Origin: Acrasis kona | Taxonomy: Eukaryota; Heterolobosea; Eutetramitea; Acrasida; Acrasidae | Length of the DNA: 64,000 nt | Reading direction: 5' to 3' | NCBI GenBank assembly: GCA_026419775.2 | Contig: JAOPGA020001010.1 | Location: forward strand, 18,265-82,264 | Shown here: piece after piece, positions 9,950-20,105 of the stretch | Position numbering within the stretch: the first letter of the stretch is position 1 | Layout: each line of letters opens with the position of its first letter | Position numbers and translations under genes: made by a program | The notes under the pieces: generated by a model | Told to the model about the DNA's origin: nothing | What the model saw: only the letters and a program-made list of their open reading frames with translations | The model's database searches: none

Positions 9950-11722
9950 TTATTTTGATGGCCAATTCGGTCTTGACATTTCATCAAAAGTAACTCCCTT
10001 GTCATCGACTGCTTTCATTTCAAATCCATCATCGTGACACCTTACAATGAAGATGTGTTTTTTAATTTTTAATTCTTGATGGAATGGACTTTTTATGGCC
10101 TGTGGGTATAGAACGCCCATTGCACCATCTCCTAAAAATACGGTTCCATATCCGTTGTCATGACCTTGTATGATTTGACCATTATATATTCTTTTGCTCC
10201 TTGAGTAAGTGTGGTCGTGGTTTTCAAATACAATGGATAGATTGTAGGAGGAGAACAATGGACCCCAGTGTGTTTTACCCTTCAGTACCATGTCATCAAC
10301 GACATCACTAGAGGAGGGATATAGTGGTGCATGGTAGACCGCCATCTTTTTTGTTGTGGAGAGCTTTCCGCTCCACATATCCTTCATCCAGTTAACTTGA
10401 TGCTTGTGCTTATTTACAACACCGCTATCTAAAACAAGAAGAGAGCACTTGTCAGTTAAAAGATGAGAGTGGAACAATGATTGATCGGTATCATATTTAC
10501 CAATTTGATGATTCATAAAAACAAGATACGGAAGTGCGTCGATTGCTTTGCTACCAAACAAACCATATTTAGCTTCATGGTTGCCAATAGAAGTAAGGAG
10601 TGGTATCATCAGTCCTTCTTTAGTGACAGCTACTCTATCATAGTCGCGAAGGAAGTTATACCATCTGGAAGAACAAGACAACATCCCATCATCATAAACT
10701 ACATCACCTCCGATCAGAATAAAATCTGGAGAGCTATTCGAAGCAGCAACGATGATATCCATGACCTGATTTTCGGCGCCAAGGTCGCCACCACTAGCAA
10801 ACACCACACCACCACTTTTATTTAATGTTTTAAACCTTCTTGTTTTATCCTTGACCATGTAATGACCACCATCTGACTCAGCACTGATGACAAACCGATA
10901 TTTCGTGCCCTCGTTTAACCCTAAAACTTGACAAGTATGGATCCATCTATCATACACCTCCCATTGGTATTGGTTTAGATTTACCATTCTACATTTGATC
11001 TTTTGTAAACGTCTGCCATCATCAGAGAACAACTCAACATGAGAGGTGTCAAAAGACGTTTGTGTAAAGAATTTAATAATGACATCTGTTTGAGGGTTTT
11101 CGGAGAGATTGAGGACGGCAAAGCATATTTGATCTCTCTCACAAGTACCTGGACTTTGGGGTTTTAAATATCTGGTTAGGGTTGTAGAGAAATGTTCTGG
11201 ATAGTAGCACCAACACAAGCCATGATGATACCCGAACATTATGATGTTTGAAAAATTCATCAGTAACAAAGCAAAAATTAAAACAAAATTAATGGATGAT
11301 TTTTGGTAGAGGGGCACACTGTTAGTAGGCGAGGTGTATCCAGAATGTGTTCGTTCATCATGCAGTAATTTCACTTTTTTATATTCGGACTGAAGAATGT
11401 CTATTATGTATTTGCAGGAGAAGTAAGTAAAAATCGTTGTTAGAATTATTGAAACCATAATACCGAGGTAGTTGAACGCTTCAGCGAAAATGATGTAACA
11501 GTTCAATAAAAATATCACTGCTAATGAACTCAGCACTACAAGTGCGAATATAAAGTAATGAATAATCTTTAGAATATTTAGTCGCGACTTCTTTAATCTT
11601 CTTCGCCTAATTTGCAATCCGCATATTAATACGTGCGCGGTAATAAATATTGCATCGATTAATATTGTGGAACATAGTGAATATGTTGTTCTCCTCATGT
11701 AATAGGACCATTGTGTATCCAT
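9950..11722 (-). CDS. Membrane metallophosphoesterase, purple acid phosphatase-like, 590 aa
   Basis: The N-terminal 170 residues hold about four hydrophobic segments (roughly 16-36, 52-80, 84-108 and 144-165). A beta-rich region follows (about 190-300), in the place of the fibronectin-like domain of purple acid phosphatases. The catalytic metallophosphoesterase motifs follow in order: GDLG (about 312), GDVVYDD (about 339), GNHE (about 380), the His of VYHAPLY (about 464) and NHDHTY (about 502). All metal ligands appear present. The His-rich last motif has Asn where Gly is usual. The domain is likely outside the cytosol. Its substrate is unknown. Its 3' end is convergent with the helicase gene, 66 bp from stop to stop. 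Confidence 0.85.
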   Translation of the reverse strand: MDTQWSYYMRRTTYSLCSTILIDAIFITAHVLICGLQIRRRRLKKSRLNILKIIHYFIFALVVLSSLAVIFLLNCYIIFAEAFNYLGIMVSIILTTIFTYFSCKYIIDILQSEYKKVKLLHDERTHSGYTSPTNSVPLYQKSSINFVLIFALLLMNFSNIIMFGYHHGLCWCYYPEHFSTTLTRYLKPQSPGTCERDQICFAVLNLSENPQTDVIIKFFTQTSFDTSHVELFSDDGRRLQKIKCRMVNLNQYQWEVYDRWIHTCQVLGLNEGTKYRFVISAESDGGHYMVKDKTRRFKTLNKSGGVVFASGGDLGAENQVMDIIVAASNSSPDFILIGGDVVYDDGMLSCSSRWYNFLRDYDRVAVTKEGLMIPLLTSIGNHEAKYGLFGSKAIDALPYLVFMNHQIGKYDTDQSLFHSHLLTDKCSLLVLDSGVVNKHKHQVNWMKDMWSGKLSTTKKMAVYHAPLYPSSSDVVDDMVLKGKTHWGPLFSSYNLSIVFENHDHTYSRSKRIYNGQIIQGHDNGYGTVFLGDGAMGVLYPQAIKSPFHQELKIKKHIFIVRCHDDGFEMKAVDDKGVTFDEMSRPNWPSK

Positions 11723-12768
11723 ACTTGATTTCTTTCGATCTGATTTGAATCTTCTAGTTGGCTCTTACAAAATATGCACTTTATCAAAGAATATGAAGAC
11801 CTACCACCAAACGGACTTTACAAACTTTAAGGCAATTACGTAACAATCGTTGTCGTGAATAAGATTTGTAAGGAAAGAATAGGAGCAAGCATAGCCCAAG
11901 AAATCCATTCGTACCTCACTGTTGTTGTATTGCAATTGGAGTACTGTGACTCCGAGGAAGCTCCACAAATTTAAACTCCGAATCTGATTGTGTCTCTGAT
12001 GATGTTGTGTTGACTTTGTTGCAAGGTTGCAAATATCTTGAAATTAACGTGGATATGTGGGGAAATATTTATCAAAATTTAACCATTAATCCTTACATTT
12101 CACAATAAGCATCACAAGAGAAAAGTACATTTTATAAAGAAATCACTGGAAGTCCATACCAAGACAACCTCTATTACATAATCATGGGTGACACAACAAT
12201 CACTGGAAGACATTAATAAATAGTCTACCTCCACAAACAACAATTATTTTCTTTTCAATAATGGGTGATTCATTTATAATATCACTGGAATTCTGAAGAC
12301 TACCTCCATTAATCAAATTAGATTTATACACGATAAACACAGGTACTGACATTAAATGATTAGCCGAACCAAGTTTAATAGCAGGGATAAGCCCTGCACT
12401 CAGGAGCTGTCCGCTACGCCGACATCGACCATCGATTGTTAAGAGACATTCATTACAGTAACATCGCATATCAAGATAGGATGTATTATTAGAACAGGAT
12501 AGATTCGAAAGTAGCCAGATCTTACAGGTGGGCTCCCTATAGGCCTACCAAATGGATGTTGTTGGTGGACCATGTTCTGTTAAATCACGTGGTAATTACT
12601 TCTGTTAATTACTGCCGAGCGATCTGTTCTGTTAATCACAAGTGTGATGTGATTTGTTAATTATGTAGAATTAGTAGTCCTTGAATGAACGATTCTCTTT
12701 GAATATGCTCTCATAAAGTATGTGCTTAAGCGAGAAGAAAAGTTTGAGGAGATTAAATCACCTGATTG
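11723..12768. other. Intergenic stretch with degenerate coding-like repeats
   Basis: About 1 kb without an intact gene. Between about 12140 and 12320 three imperfect copies of a 60-90 bp unit recur, marked by atcactggaa, tctacctcca and ataatgggtga. On the minus strand an 89-codon ORF (12200-12469) covers two of them, with Gly-Gly-x-Leu-containing units, and further degenerate units lie downstream past its stop. It looks like the worn remains of a repeat-protein gene; no family is assigned. The rest shows nothing. Confidence 0.4.
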
Positions 12769-12854
12769 AACCTACTGAGACGGAAGATTCAGATGAAATG
12801 ACAGTATTGTAGACAAATTCCCTTTATTTACTTGTTGATTACCCAATTAAAAAG

Positions 12855-13280
12855 TTAAAAGCAACATCCCACGGATGGTGCGTAGTCACAGCTGCAACTG
12901 CAGCCTAAGATTTGTCCTCCGCTGCAGATATTGCAGCATAAGTTCTTGGGATGAGCGACAGTGGTGTTGTTGACTGGACCATATCTGCTACATGCCTTGT
13001 AACATGCAGGTGGGTCGTTGGACTCGGCACAGCCCTTGTAGCAAATCTTGACTTTGGTGGCGGTGGCGAAATTGATGTGGGGGCTTTCCATGTTCTTGAG
13101 TAGATTGTTGACTTGTGACCTACCAAACAGGCAGATGACAGAACAAGATGCGAGGCAAATTGTTCGTTCTTGTCCCTCTAGAATCATACATGCCAATCTG
13201 CAGATTCTGCAGGCTTCAGACTCGCAAGCTGCAAGTCCAAAGATGATGGCGAGAGTGAGAGCGACTACTTGTACTTTCAT
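12855..13280 (-). CDS. Secreted cysteine-rich protein, copy A, 141 aa
   Basis: The start is placed at the ATG at 13280, which opens directly into a signal peptide (MKVQVVALTLAIIFGLAAC). An in-frame ATG ten codons upstream at 13310 would put a polar stretch in front. The mature part has about 18 cysteines in clusters (CxxC, CC, CSCSC, terminal CCF) and an NNT glycosylation sequon. There is no membrane anchor, so it is probably secreted or vesicular. Family unknown. An identical copy is at 19275-19700. The promoter is divergent with the coiled-coil gene at 13540. Confidence 0.75.
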   Translation of the reverse strand: MKVQVVALTLAIIFGLAACESEACRICRLACMILEGQERTICLASCSVICLFGRSQVNNLLKNMESPHINFATATKVKICYKGCAESNDPPACYKACSRYGPVNNTTVAHPKNLCCNICSGGQILGCSCSCDYAPSVGCCF

Positions 13281-13348
13281 TTGCTTTTTTTTATGTAGGA
13301 AGAGAGTCAAAACGCTTGTCTATTTATATCAATCGAATCGAGTATAAT

Positions 13349-13455
13349 ATGGTACCTTCCTTTTGAGAATAATAATTCTACGATCAATGTAGTACTTACC
13401 TTTTGTTTACCAACCAGATATAGCACCTTCCTTTTGTTTACCAACCAGATATATC
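13349..13455. promoter_or_regulatory. Tandem promoter motif between divergent genes, copy A
   Basis: Two near-identical units of about 32 bp, each ending ttttgtttaccaaccagata, lie in tandem at about 13388-13452. A related accttccttttg occurs at 13351. They lie in the 259 bp between the cysteine-rich gene and the coiled-coil gene. The same array recurs in copy B at 19769-19875. They are possible binding sites of a shared activator; this is inference from position. Confidence 0.5.
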
Positions 13456-13539
13456 ATAGGAGTTTAAATCTTCCGATTTCTTTATTGGACTGTCCTAAAA
13501 TATATTCACGTCAAATCAACAAACAGAATAATCGAAACA

Positions 13540-15523
13540 ATGGTCAGTTACTCACTTGACAACAACCACACACAAGAAGACCCATCGAAAAAAAGTCAAC
13601 CCACTCAAAACACGTTCGATAATCATCAACCCACTCAGAACACGTTCAATAATCATCAACCCACTCAGAACACGTTCAATAATCATCAACCCACTCAGAA
13701 CACGTTTAGACTTACAAACCAAACAGAAACGGTAGCTAAGATTGCGAAGCATAAAAATTTAGAAGCAGAGCTCAAACAATTGAAGGAGTCAGAGTCTACA
13801 CTAAATGAAAAGATTCAAATATTAAGAAACGGAGCTCAAACAATCGAAGGAGTCAGAATCTATTTTAATCGACGAGCTTAATCGTTGGAAGAGTCATGTC
13901 CAATCTAGTGTGAACATCAAATACTTAAAAGAGCAAGAAAAAGAGCTTAACGCCAGGTTAAGATCAGGGACGACCGTTTTGAACTTAAATGATCGAATTT
14001 TGATTTTGCAACAGCAAGAAAGAGAGTTGAGCGCCAGGCTAAATTCAGGAACGACCGTTATAGAGTTGGAAAAACAAATTTCGAACTTAAATAATCAAAT
14101 TTTGATTTTGCAACAGCAAAAAAGAGAGTTGAAAGCCAGGTTAAGATCAGGAACGACCGTTATAGAGTTGGAAAAACAAATTTCGAATTTACGACAAGAA
14201 GCGAAAGGATTGAAAGAACTCTTGGCTGTTCAAGCACATGTTAATGAACTAGAAGTCGACAACGAATATCTAAGAAGCCAAGAACAAAAGTTATATATCT
14301 GCTCTTCACAAAATGCGTCAAATTTAGCGACATTAATTGGAAATTTGTTGAACGATATTCAAGAATTACATAATAAAATTAATGAAAAAAACAAACTAAT
14401 TATGAGCTTGGTTGACTACAACAACGAATTAAATAGGAGGTTGAATTTATATGCCGATCTACCGCCAACTCATGATCAATTCTTCAACAACAACCGACGA
14501 CCAAATCCTGAAGGTGAAAATCAAATCCAAAATAACACTCAATACCAACCACAATTTACAAATTCGCCAATTCAAAATCAGAATTCAATGTCCGAAGACG
14601 ACTTCCCGGACCCGGTCATTCCACAAGATTCTCCTAATGAAGGTAACACTCAGACATTGAATCGAACTACACCACCTCCTCAATTTCATAAGCATCGTCT
14701 TATATCTATCCCTCAAACAATTAGTCCTGAGTCTATTGATGATTGGCGCAGGAAATTACACATCCCCATTTCCTACAATCTCGACAACATGGTTGAGAGG
14801 TTCGAAGAGCTTAAAGTAAAGTCCAAGTCGAAGTTGCCAGACTTGATATGGAGAGTTCAAAACTGTAAGAAAGAATCATCTGCTGGCGCTAATGCTCGAT
14901 CCAAACTAATGGAACTAGTGCGTCAGGAAGAGAAATTGTGGTCTAAATGTACGGACATGAATTTTGGGGAAAACTGCAGAGCATCAGAATTTGCTTGCTT
15001 TTACAACGCACATTTCAGCTCAGACAAACTATTACCGAGATCTTCGGAATCTATTATCAAAGAATCGTTATTGGATATGGATGAGGTTGGACAACTAGGA
15101 TATCTTGCCTTGAATGGATACAACGTAGAATGTTTCTGCTATGCAATGGGTTGTGCAATGGCACTGTGGGTTGGAGTAATCTCTTCAAAAAGAAGAAGAG
15201 TAAACTGCACAGTCAACTTTGAACAAGAGTTGGACTTTATCAGAATCATGACAATTGCAAAAGCCCTGGAATTGTCAAATCCCATGATGGAATGGATATA
15301 CAAAGCGACAAGAGCATATTATCAATATTTGACAGATGATAAGGATCACCTCGAACAACTGAATCATGAATTGAAAAGATCTTGTATGAAAATTTTAAAT
15401 CAATGCGGTCGAATATTCTCTTTGATCACCGTCGAAGTCCGTTTTCCAAATCACAACAATATTGCGCTTGCCATCTTGAAATCAGTAGGTCAAATAGAGA
15501 GGAACTTACCAAAGAAGAAATAA
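13540..15523 (+). pseudogene. Coiled-coil protein gene with one frameshift
   Basis: The ATG at 13540 opens a frame that begins with Gln-Pro-Thr-Gln-Asn-Thr repeats and enters a coiled coil, then stops at 13881. From about 13836 the coiled coil continues in the next frame without interruption to 15523. A repeated DNA segment (gagctcaaacaat...aaggagtcag) is read correctly in frame one the first time and in frame two the second time, so a single-base shift lies near 13830. The downstream part has three copies of a 35-residue heptad unit (RSGTTV...ELEKQI), an Asn/Gln-rich linker and a C-terminal domain of about 270 residues that I do not recognise. It is a pseudogene by frame, or intact if the indel is a sequence error. 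Confidence 0.6.
13601..13707 (+). repeat. 30-bp tandem repeat, about 3.5 copies
   Basis: Units start at 13601, 13631 and 13661, with a partial copy at 13691. Each encodes ten residues, QPTQNTF(N/D)NH. Copies two and three are identical in DNA. In the copy-B remnant this array has shrunk. Confidence 0.9.
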
Positions 15524-16298
15524 TTTTTTAAATAAATTTACATCATTATCGTCTACCGGCAAAATGTTCTAATTGCTTTAGCTAGTTCTGTTAAAAATGG
15601 TAGATATCTCGTTCTGAAACTCAAGCCCTTCTTATGTTTAGGGCTCGGGATGGATACGAATTTATTCGAAGATAATCGAATGAATATGATTCGAATGAAA
15701 TGTATGATGGTCCACTAACAGTACAAGTCCTTTTCGTGATTTTGGAGGTTTTGAAAATAAAGACACTTATTTTTAAACACAACCTATTTTGCAGAACAGT
15801 TACTTCAAGCAGCACCCTTGCACGTATGATACACTATCCTTGCTGTCCTTTATTCTAACCATATAGAATTAATATTATGAATATAGATACTATTCCGATA
15901 CAAAATGCATGTGCAACTATTCATTGAAGAATTCACTCATTAACAATTAGATCTTTGGTAGACAGCTATGATAAAACTACATTGCTACAAAAGCACAGTG
16001 GGTAAATTCATTCATTTTTATACACTTTTACTTTTATCATACATTGGTACATGCCAACATTAAATACGATCAGATAGCATCACTTGCGTCATGGATTGAA
16101 ATGGAATCCAGAATCTTACAATGAGTACAATCTGATCAGATGCTCATCAAAGCAAACAAATGTATTTTTGTAAATACATTGGAACTTGACTCCATCTATA
16201 GTGGTACTTGATTCTGAATTGAACGATAACTTATCGAATCAGAAGTAGACAACTCCACAGACAACTACCCATGTGAGAGAAGCCTGAAAACTTTCTTC
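15524..16298. other. Intergenic stretch, no gene seen
   Basis: AT-rich, with stops in all frames and only short ORFs. The attcgaa/gattcgaatga-type repeats near 15655-15700 are too short to name. Nothing else is supported. Confidence 0.5.
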
Positions 16299-16561
16299 GA
16301 TTTTGAAGTAGATGAACAAACCAAACCTCGCCAATTAATTGACCAGATACCCTTTAACTTCTTCAAAGAATTCGAGGCGTACAGAGACACGAAGACGATT
16401 CCGACGACGTTACCCAACAAGACCTTACAAAATTAACTCAAAAACAAATGTTCATGATATGTACTCAACGCCTGAACGAATTAGCAGGATCCCTCGACGG
16501 AAGACGAGAAAGGTGTCAAGAAGGAGCAAAGACCTTCCACTCCCCTAACTCCGAAATCTAG
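16299..16561 (+). pseudogene. Decayed ORF fragment
   Basis: A 46-codon frame without a start codon (16299 to about 16435, acidic then Phe-rich) overlaps a second frame that runs to the TAG at 16559-16561 and is helical and polar. The two appear to be one protein broken by a frameshift near 16375. It lies 400 bp before the hAT remnant and could belong to a mobile element; no family is recognised. Confidence 0.3.
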
Positions 16562-16960
16562 CAGAAGGAAGATCAGGAAGCCATCCAAGCTCGAATTCTA
16601 GACGTTGCTTCCGCCCGGCCAATAACTACCTCGCCTTCCTTATCGTCAAGCCAAAAATTTTTTTTATATTGATTAAAAGTACTTTTTATTTATTGATTCT
16701 ACAAACAAAACGTAATTGGTAAAGAGCAGTCGTACACAAGAGACCTTCGCGGATGCCCTCAATGGCTTTTTTGTTCCAACATTCTTATAAAGTACAGATG
16801 TTCCAACTGGCAGAGTAGTAGTTGCTTTTAATATATGGGTAGGTAATATTTCTGTTGGAGGTTGAATATGTTGGTATGAAATAGCAGCTGAATGTGTTGA
16901 ATTTAGGACTCTATCCAAACTCGTGATAATTTTGGTAATACCGAGTTAGCGAGTTGTTTT

Positions 16961-17608
16961 ATGGTTTACAATTTCTGGAAAAAAGCAGATGAAGTTCTGA
17001 TTTGCAAGCCATGTAGACTGATAGTAGAACAGCAGAAGTGGGACTATGCCAAGCTAAAAGGGCCCACCTCAAATATCCTACGTCATTTTAGGTCCCACTA
17101 CCGTGAGATTGTGGAAGACAACACTAAACAAACAAGAGCAGTTGTGGCAATCCCTCCGCAGGAAGCACTAGTCAGGTGCGTTGTAAAAACAAACCAGCCG
17201 TTTACATTCGTCCAAGATCCTAGCTTTCGCCAACTCTTCGAAAGCAACAACATCGAGCTACCAATCAAGTCGGCAATAACATCAAAAGACCGAGTATCAT
17301 GAGGACGCAAGGTCCAAGCAAGTTTCAGAAGCGTCGCCACAAATCACATTGTCGTTGCCCATCTATTTATGAGATCAGCGACCACCTTGATGATGTCATA
17401 TCCAGTTCAAACGGTTATGAAAATGTTGACGCCCTAATTACAAACGCAGTAAAGTCTGGACAGGAGCATTTCAAGAAGTACTACTATTTAATGGACGGAA
17501 TGATGCTTATTTTGTTGCATGCTTGACCCACGCTTCAAGACATCATTTCTACACAAACAATTGGGTACAGAGGCTGTGAGCGTATGTAATTACATATCCA
17601 AAAATTGA
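16961..17608 (+). mobile_element. hAT-type transposase remnant
   Basis: The first ORF (16961-17302) has a BED-type zinc-finger pattern (Cys-x2-Cys early, His-x3-5-His at SNILRHFRSHY) followed by the hAT signature region QPFTFVQDPSFRQLF. After a frame change and loss of the catalytic middle, the 17299-17526 frame resumes with a region ending HFKKYYYLMDG. A third frame carries LDPRFKTSF, the classic hAT C-terminal motif. So the element is internally deleted and frameshifted. No terminal inverted repeats or 8-bp target duplication were found by eye. Confidence 0.75.
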
Positions 17609-18033
17609 AAATTGATTACACCATAACTCCTGTTCCAGCTGTCACACCATTCAACACTATATAACTCAATTATTGATCGCATGCTAAAAGACACGCCACA
17701 AGTAGTTTAGTCGAAGTTAAATTATTTTTATTCTGTTCTCTTGTTTCTTGTGGTAGTTCCTTCCACCTGTAACATCTTTTTTGGTGTGGCCCTTTACTTT
17801 TTTGTTGCATATCTAAACCACATCCAAGGCATTTCCAGTAGCTTTAAAAATGGTTACAAAACAATAAAGTTGATGATATCAATTTTATACCGGTAAGGAA
17901 CAAGACATGGGTCGTTTTTGTCATTATCACCAATGTACTACTCATATTAACATTATTCGACACGTTGAAAGAATTAGGCTACCTTAAAAGAAGCATACAT
18001 TTTTTTATTTGTGCGAAAATGTGGGCTGTGTGT
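17609..18033. other. Intergenic, nothing recognised
   Basis: AT-rich with no ORF of note. It may be the 3' part of the hAT element. Confidence 0.4.
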
Positions 18034-18824
18034 TTAACCTTGGCGAACTTGCGGAGAAAGTAGATTTTCACAGCGAAATGCTATTTTTAAATGTCCATAT
18101 ATTACAACAATACGGCGTTTGGCATCCTTAGATGAATTCTTTCCCTTGTTGGTGATATTCTGTAAAGCATGATTCGGCAGTAGTTGCAATACTGTCCTCT
18201 CATTGATACCCCCTCTTGTCCTTGTACGTTGGACGGACTTCTTAGATAACGGTACTTCATTGGCTTCAGGTTCAACAAAGCCTCCTCTTGCGTTCTTCAT
18301 TCTATACTGCGGCTTCGGATCAGGCTTGAACTACACGTTTGTAATTGGAAGTGGAAGATGCTGTACTTTCGTCAATTTCGGATTGTTGTAGTGCACGTGT
18401 AGTCCGACGGCTTTGAATACAAATAGAACACGCCAGCTCTTGATGTGGATGTTCTCAAAGTGTAGGCTCCATTTGACTGGAATTCCTTCGAGATGTCCTT
18501 TGCCTTCCCCAACCGCTTTGTCGCCTGTATTTCTGTCTTTGTTTCTCTATTTTGTTTCTCAAAGCGGACTTCAAAAGACTTTTCGTCCATGAACTGCGTC
18601 ACCGCATCATCTATCCTTGTTGATTTTTAATTCTGTTGAGCAACCCACTTTCTAAAAATACAACCTCCGCAAACATTACACCATATAGAGATTTCGCGGT
18701 ACACAACGATATCAAAAGTCCATGGAAGTACCTGGACATCATGTTCTCTCACATGTAACAGGGTTCGATCAAGATTTAACGTCATATTACTTGCCCTGTC
18801 TGCTAGATACCTCCACCTTCTCAA
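18034..18824 (-). pseudogene. Cluster of minus-strand ORF fragments, possibly transposon-derived
   Basis: Three short minus-strand ORFs (18627-18824, 18372-18602 and 18034-18300) follow one another in different frames. The last is basic and ends in a compact segment rich in Arg/Lys (DAKRRIVVIYGHLKIAF) before a stop. Composition and order suggest a decayed gene, and the position between hAT remains and the duplicated cassette suggests an element. No family motif is secure. Confidence 0.3.
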
Positions 18825-19188
18825 ACCCTGTCAATGGATTATTTGCACTGCATCAAGAATTAGAAATCTACTCAGAACACTAAATAGCCCTTGCACACCC
18901 GCCGCATTATCTACTCTCCATGTTGAAGAGATCAAATGAGGTTACGACAGGTAGTCAATTTTCACGTGACCCTCTACTCTCATGTCTACACACCATAAAG
19001 TCATTAAACCTTACACTAGTTAGACATAATCCTGTGTAGAACTTCACATTATGTTTGCCTTCTCGTGAGGTAATTATTTACACTAATTGGCTCCCCATCA
19101 AATGTTCCGATCATAAATACCATTTTATGGTTGATGGATATTTTGTTAACGAGATTCTACCGGCAGGAGGAGATTAATCACTTGGTTT
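18825..19188. other. Intergenic, nothing recognised
   Basis: A unique stretch before repeat copy B with no supported feature. Confidence 0.4.
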
Positions 19189-19274
19189 AACCTACTGAGA
19201 CGGAAGATTCAGATGAAATGACAGTATTGTAGACAAATTCCCTTTATTTACTTGTTGATTACCCAATTAAAAAG

Positions 19275-19700
19275 TTAAAAGCAACATCCCACGGATGGTG
19301 CGTAGTCACAGCTGCAACTGCAGCCTAAGATTTGTCCTCCGCTGCAGATATTGCAGCATAAGTTCTTGGGATGAGCGACAGTGGTGTTGTTGACTGGACC
19401 ATATCTGCTACATGCCTTGTAACATGCAGGTGGGTCGTTGGACTCGGCACAGCCCTTGTAGCAAATCTTGACTTTGGTGGCGGTGGCGAAATTGATGTGG
19501 GGGCTTTCCATGTTCTTGAGTAGATTGTTGACTTGTGACCTACCAAACAGGCAGATGACAGAACAAGATGCGAGGCAAATTGTTCGTTCTTGTCCCTCTA
19601 GAATCATACATGCCAATCTGCAGATTCTGCAGGCTTCAGACTCGCAAGCTGCAAGTCCAAAGATGATGGCGAGAGTGAGAGCGACTACTTGTACTTTCAT
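19275..19700 (-). CDS. Secreted cysteine-rich protein, copy B, 141 aa
   Basis: Every base matches the copy-A gene, so the product has the same signal peptide, about 18 mature cysteines and sequon. Its 3' and 5' flanks are also identical over the repeat. It keeps the tandem promoter motif, but its divergent partner gene is a remnant. Two intact identical copies suggest higher dosage, very recent duplication, or gene conversion. Confidence 0.75.
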   Translation of the reverse strand: MKVQVVALTLAIIFGLAACESEACRICRLACMILEGQERTICLASCSVICLFGRSQVNNLLKNMESPHINFATATKVKICYKGCAESNDPPACYKACSRYGPVNNTTVAHPKNLCCNICSGGQILGCSCSCDYAPSVGCCF

Positions 19701-19768
19701 TTGCTTTTTTTTATGTAGGAAGAGAGTCAAAACGCTTGTCTATTTATATCAATCGAATCGAGTATAAT

Positions 19769-19875
19769 ATGGTACCTTCCTTTTGAGAATAATAATTCTA
19801 CGATCAATGTAGTACTTACCTTTTGTTTACCAACCAGATATAGCACCTTCCTTTTGTTTACCAACCAGATATATC
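19769..19875. promoter_or_regulatory. Tandem promoter motif, copy B
   Basis: The same tandem units as in copy A (ttttgtttaccaaccagata twice). Confidence 0.5.
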
Positions 19876-19942
19876 ATAGGAGTTTAAATCTTCCGATTTC
19901 TTTATTGGACTGTCCTAAAATATATTCACGTCAAATCAACAA

Positions 19943-20105
19943 CCACACACAAGAAGACCCACCGAAAAAAAGTCAACCCACTCAAAACACGAATCATCAA
20001 CCCACTAAAAACACGTTACAGACCAAACAGAAACACCTCCTCAATTTGATACAAGAGTTGGACTTTATCAGAATCACGACAATTGCATTCCATCATAGGA
20101 TTTGA
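19943..20105 (+). pseudogene. Deletion remnant of the coiled-coil gene
   Basis: Relative to copy A, 43 bp including the start codon are missing between two CAACAA motifs. The 30-bp repeats are reduced. The sequence then jumps from the first ccaaacagaaac segment (copy A about 13716) to the cacctcctcaattt segment (about 14671), and again to the agagttggactttatcagaat segment (about 15225), before homology ends. A few substitutions are present (for example cccatcg to cccaccg). It cannot encode the full protein. Confidence 0.85.

Larger units (their letters stand above)
12769..13522. repeat. Direct repeat, copy A (about 754 bp)
   Basis: By line-by-line comparison this stretch is identical to 19189-19942, at a constant offset of 6,420 bp. 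It covers the 3' flank and whole coding region of the cysteine-rich gene plus its upstream intergenic promoter. Homology ends at the left near aacctactgagacgg. On the right it becomes patchy inside the neighbouring coiled-coil gene. No terminal inverted repeats or target-site duplications were seen. Confidence 0.95.
19189..19942. repeat. Direct repeat, copy B (about 754 bp)
   Basis: Identical by eye to 12769-13522. The left flank is only weakly similar over about 25 bp (gattaatcac...). On the right a 43-bp deletion relative to copy A begins at once. Confidence 0.95.

Noticed and set aside
12769-19942. The 754-bp repeats as a transposable element
   Set aside because: No terminal inverted repeats, target-site duplications or transposase were seen; the repeats contain a host-like gene and promoter, so segmental duplication is simpler.
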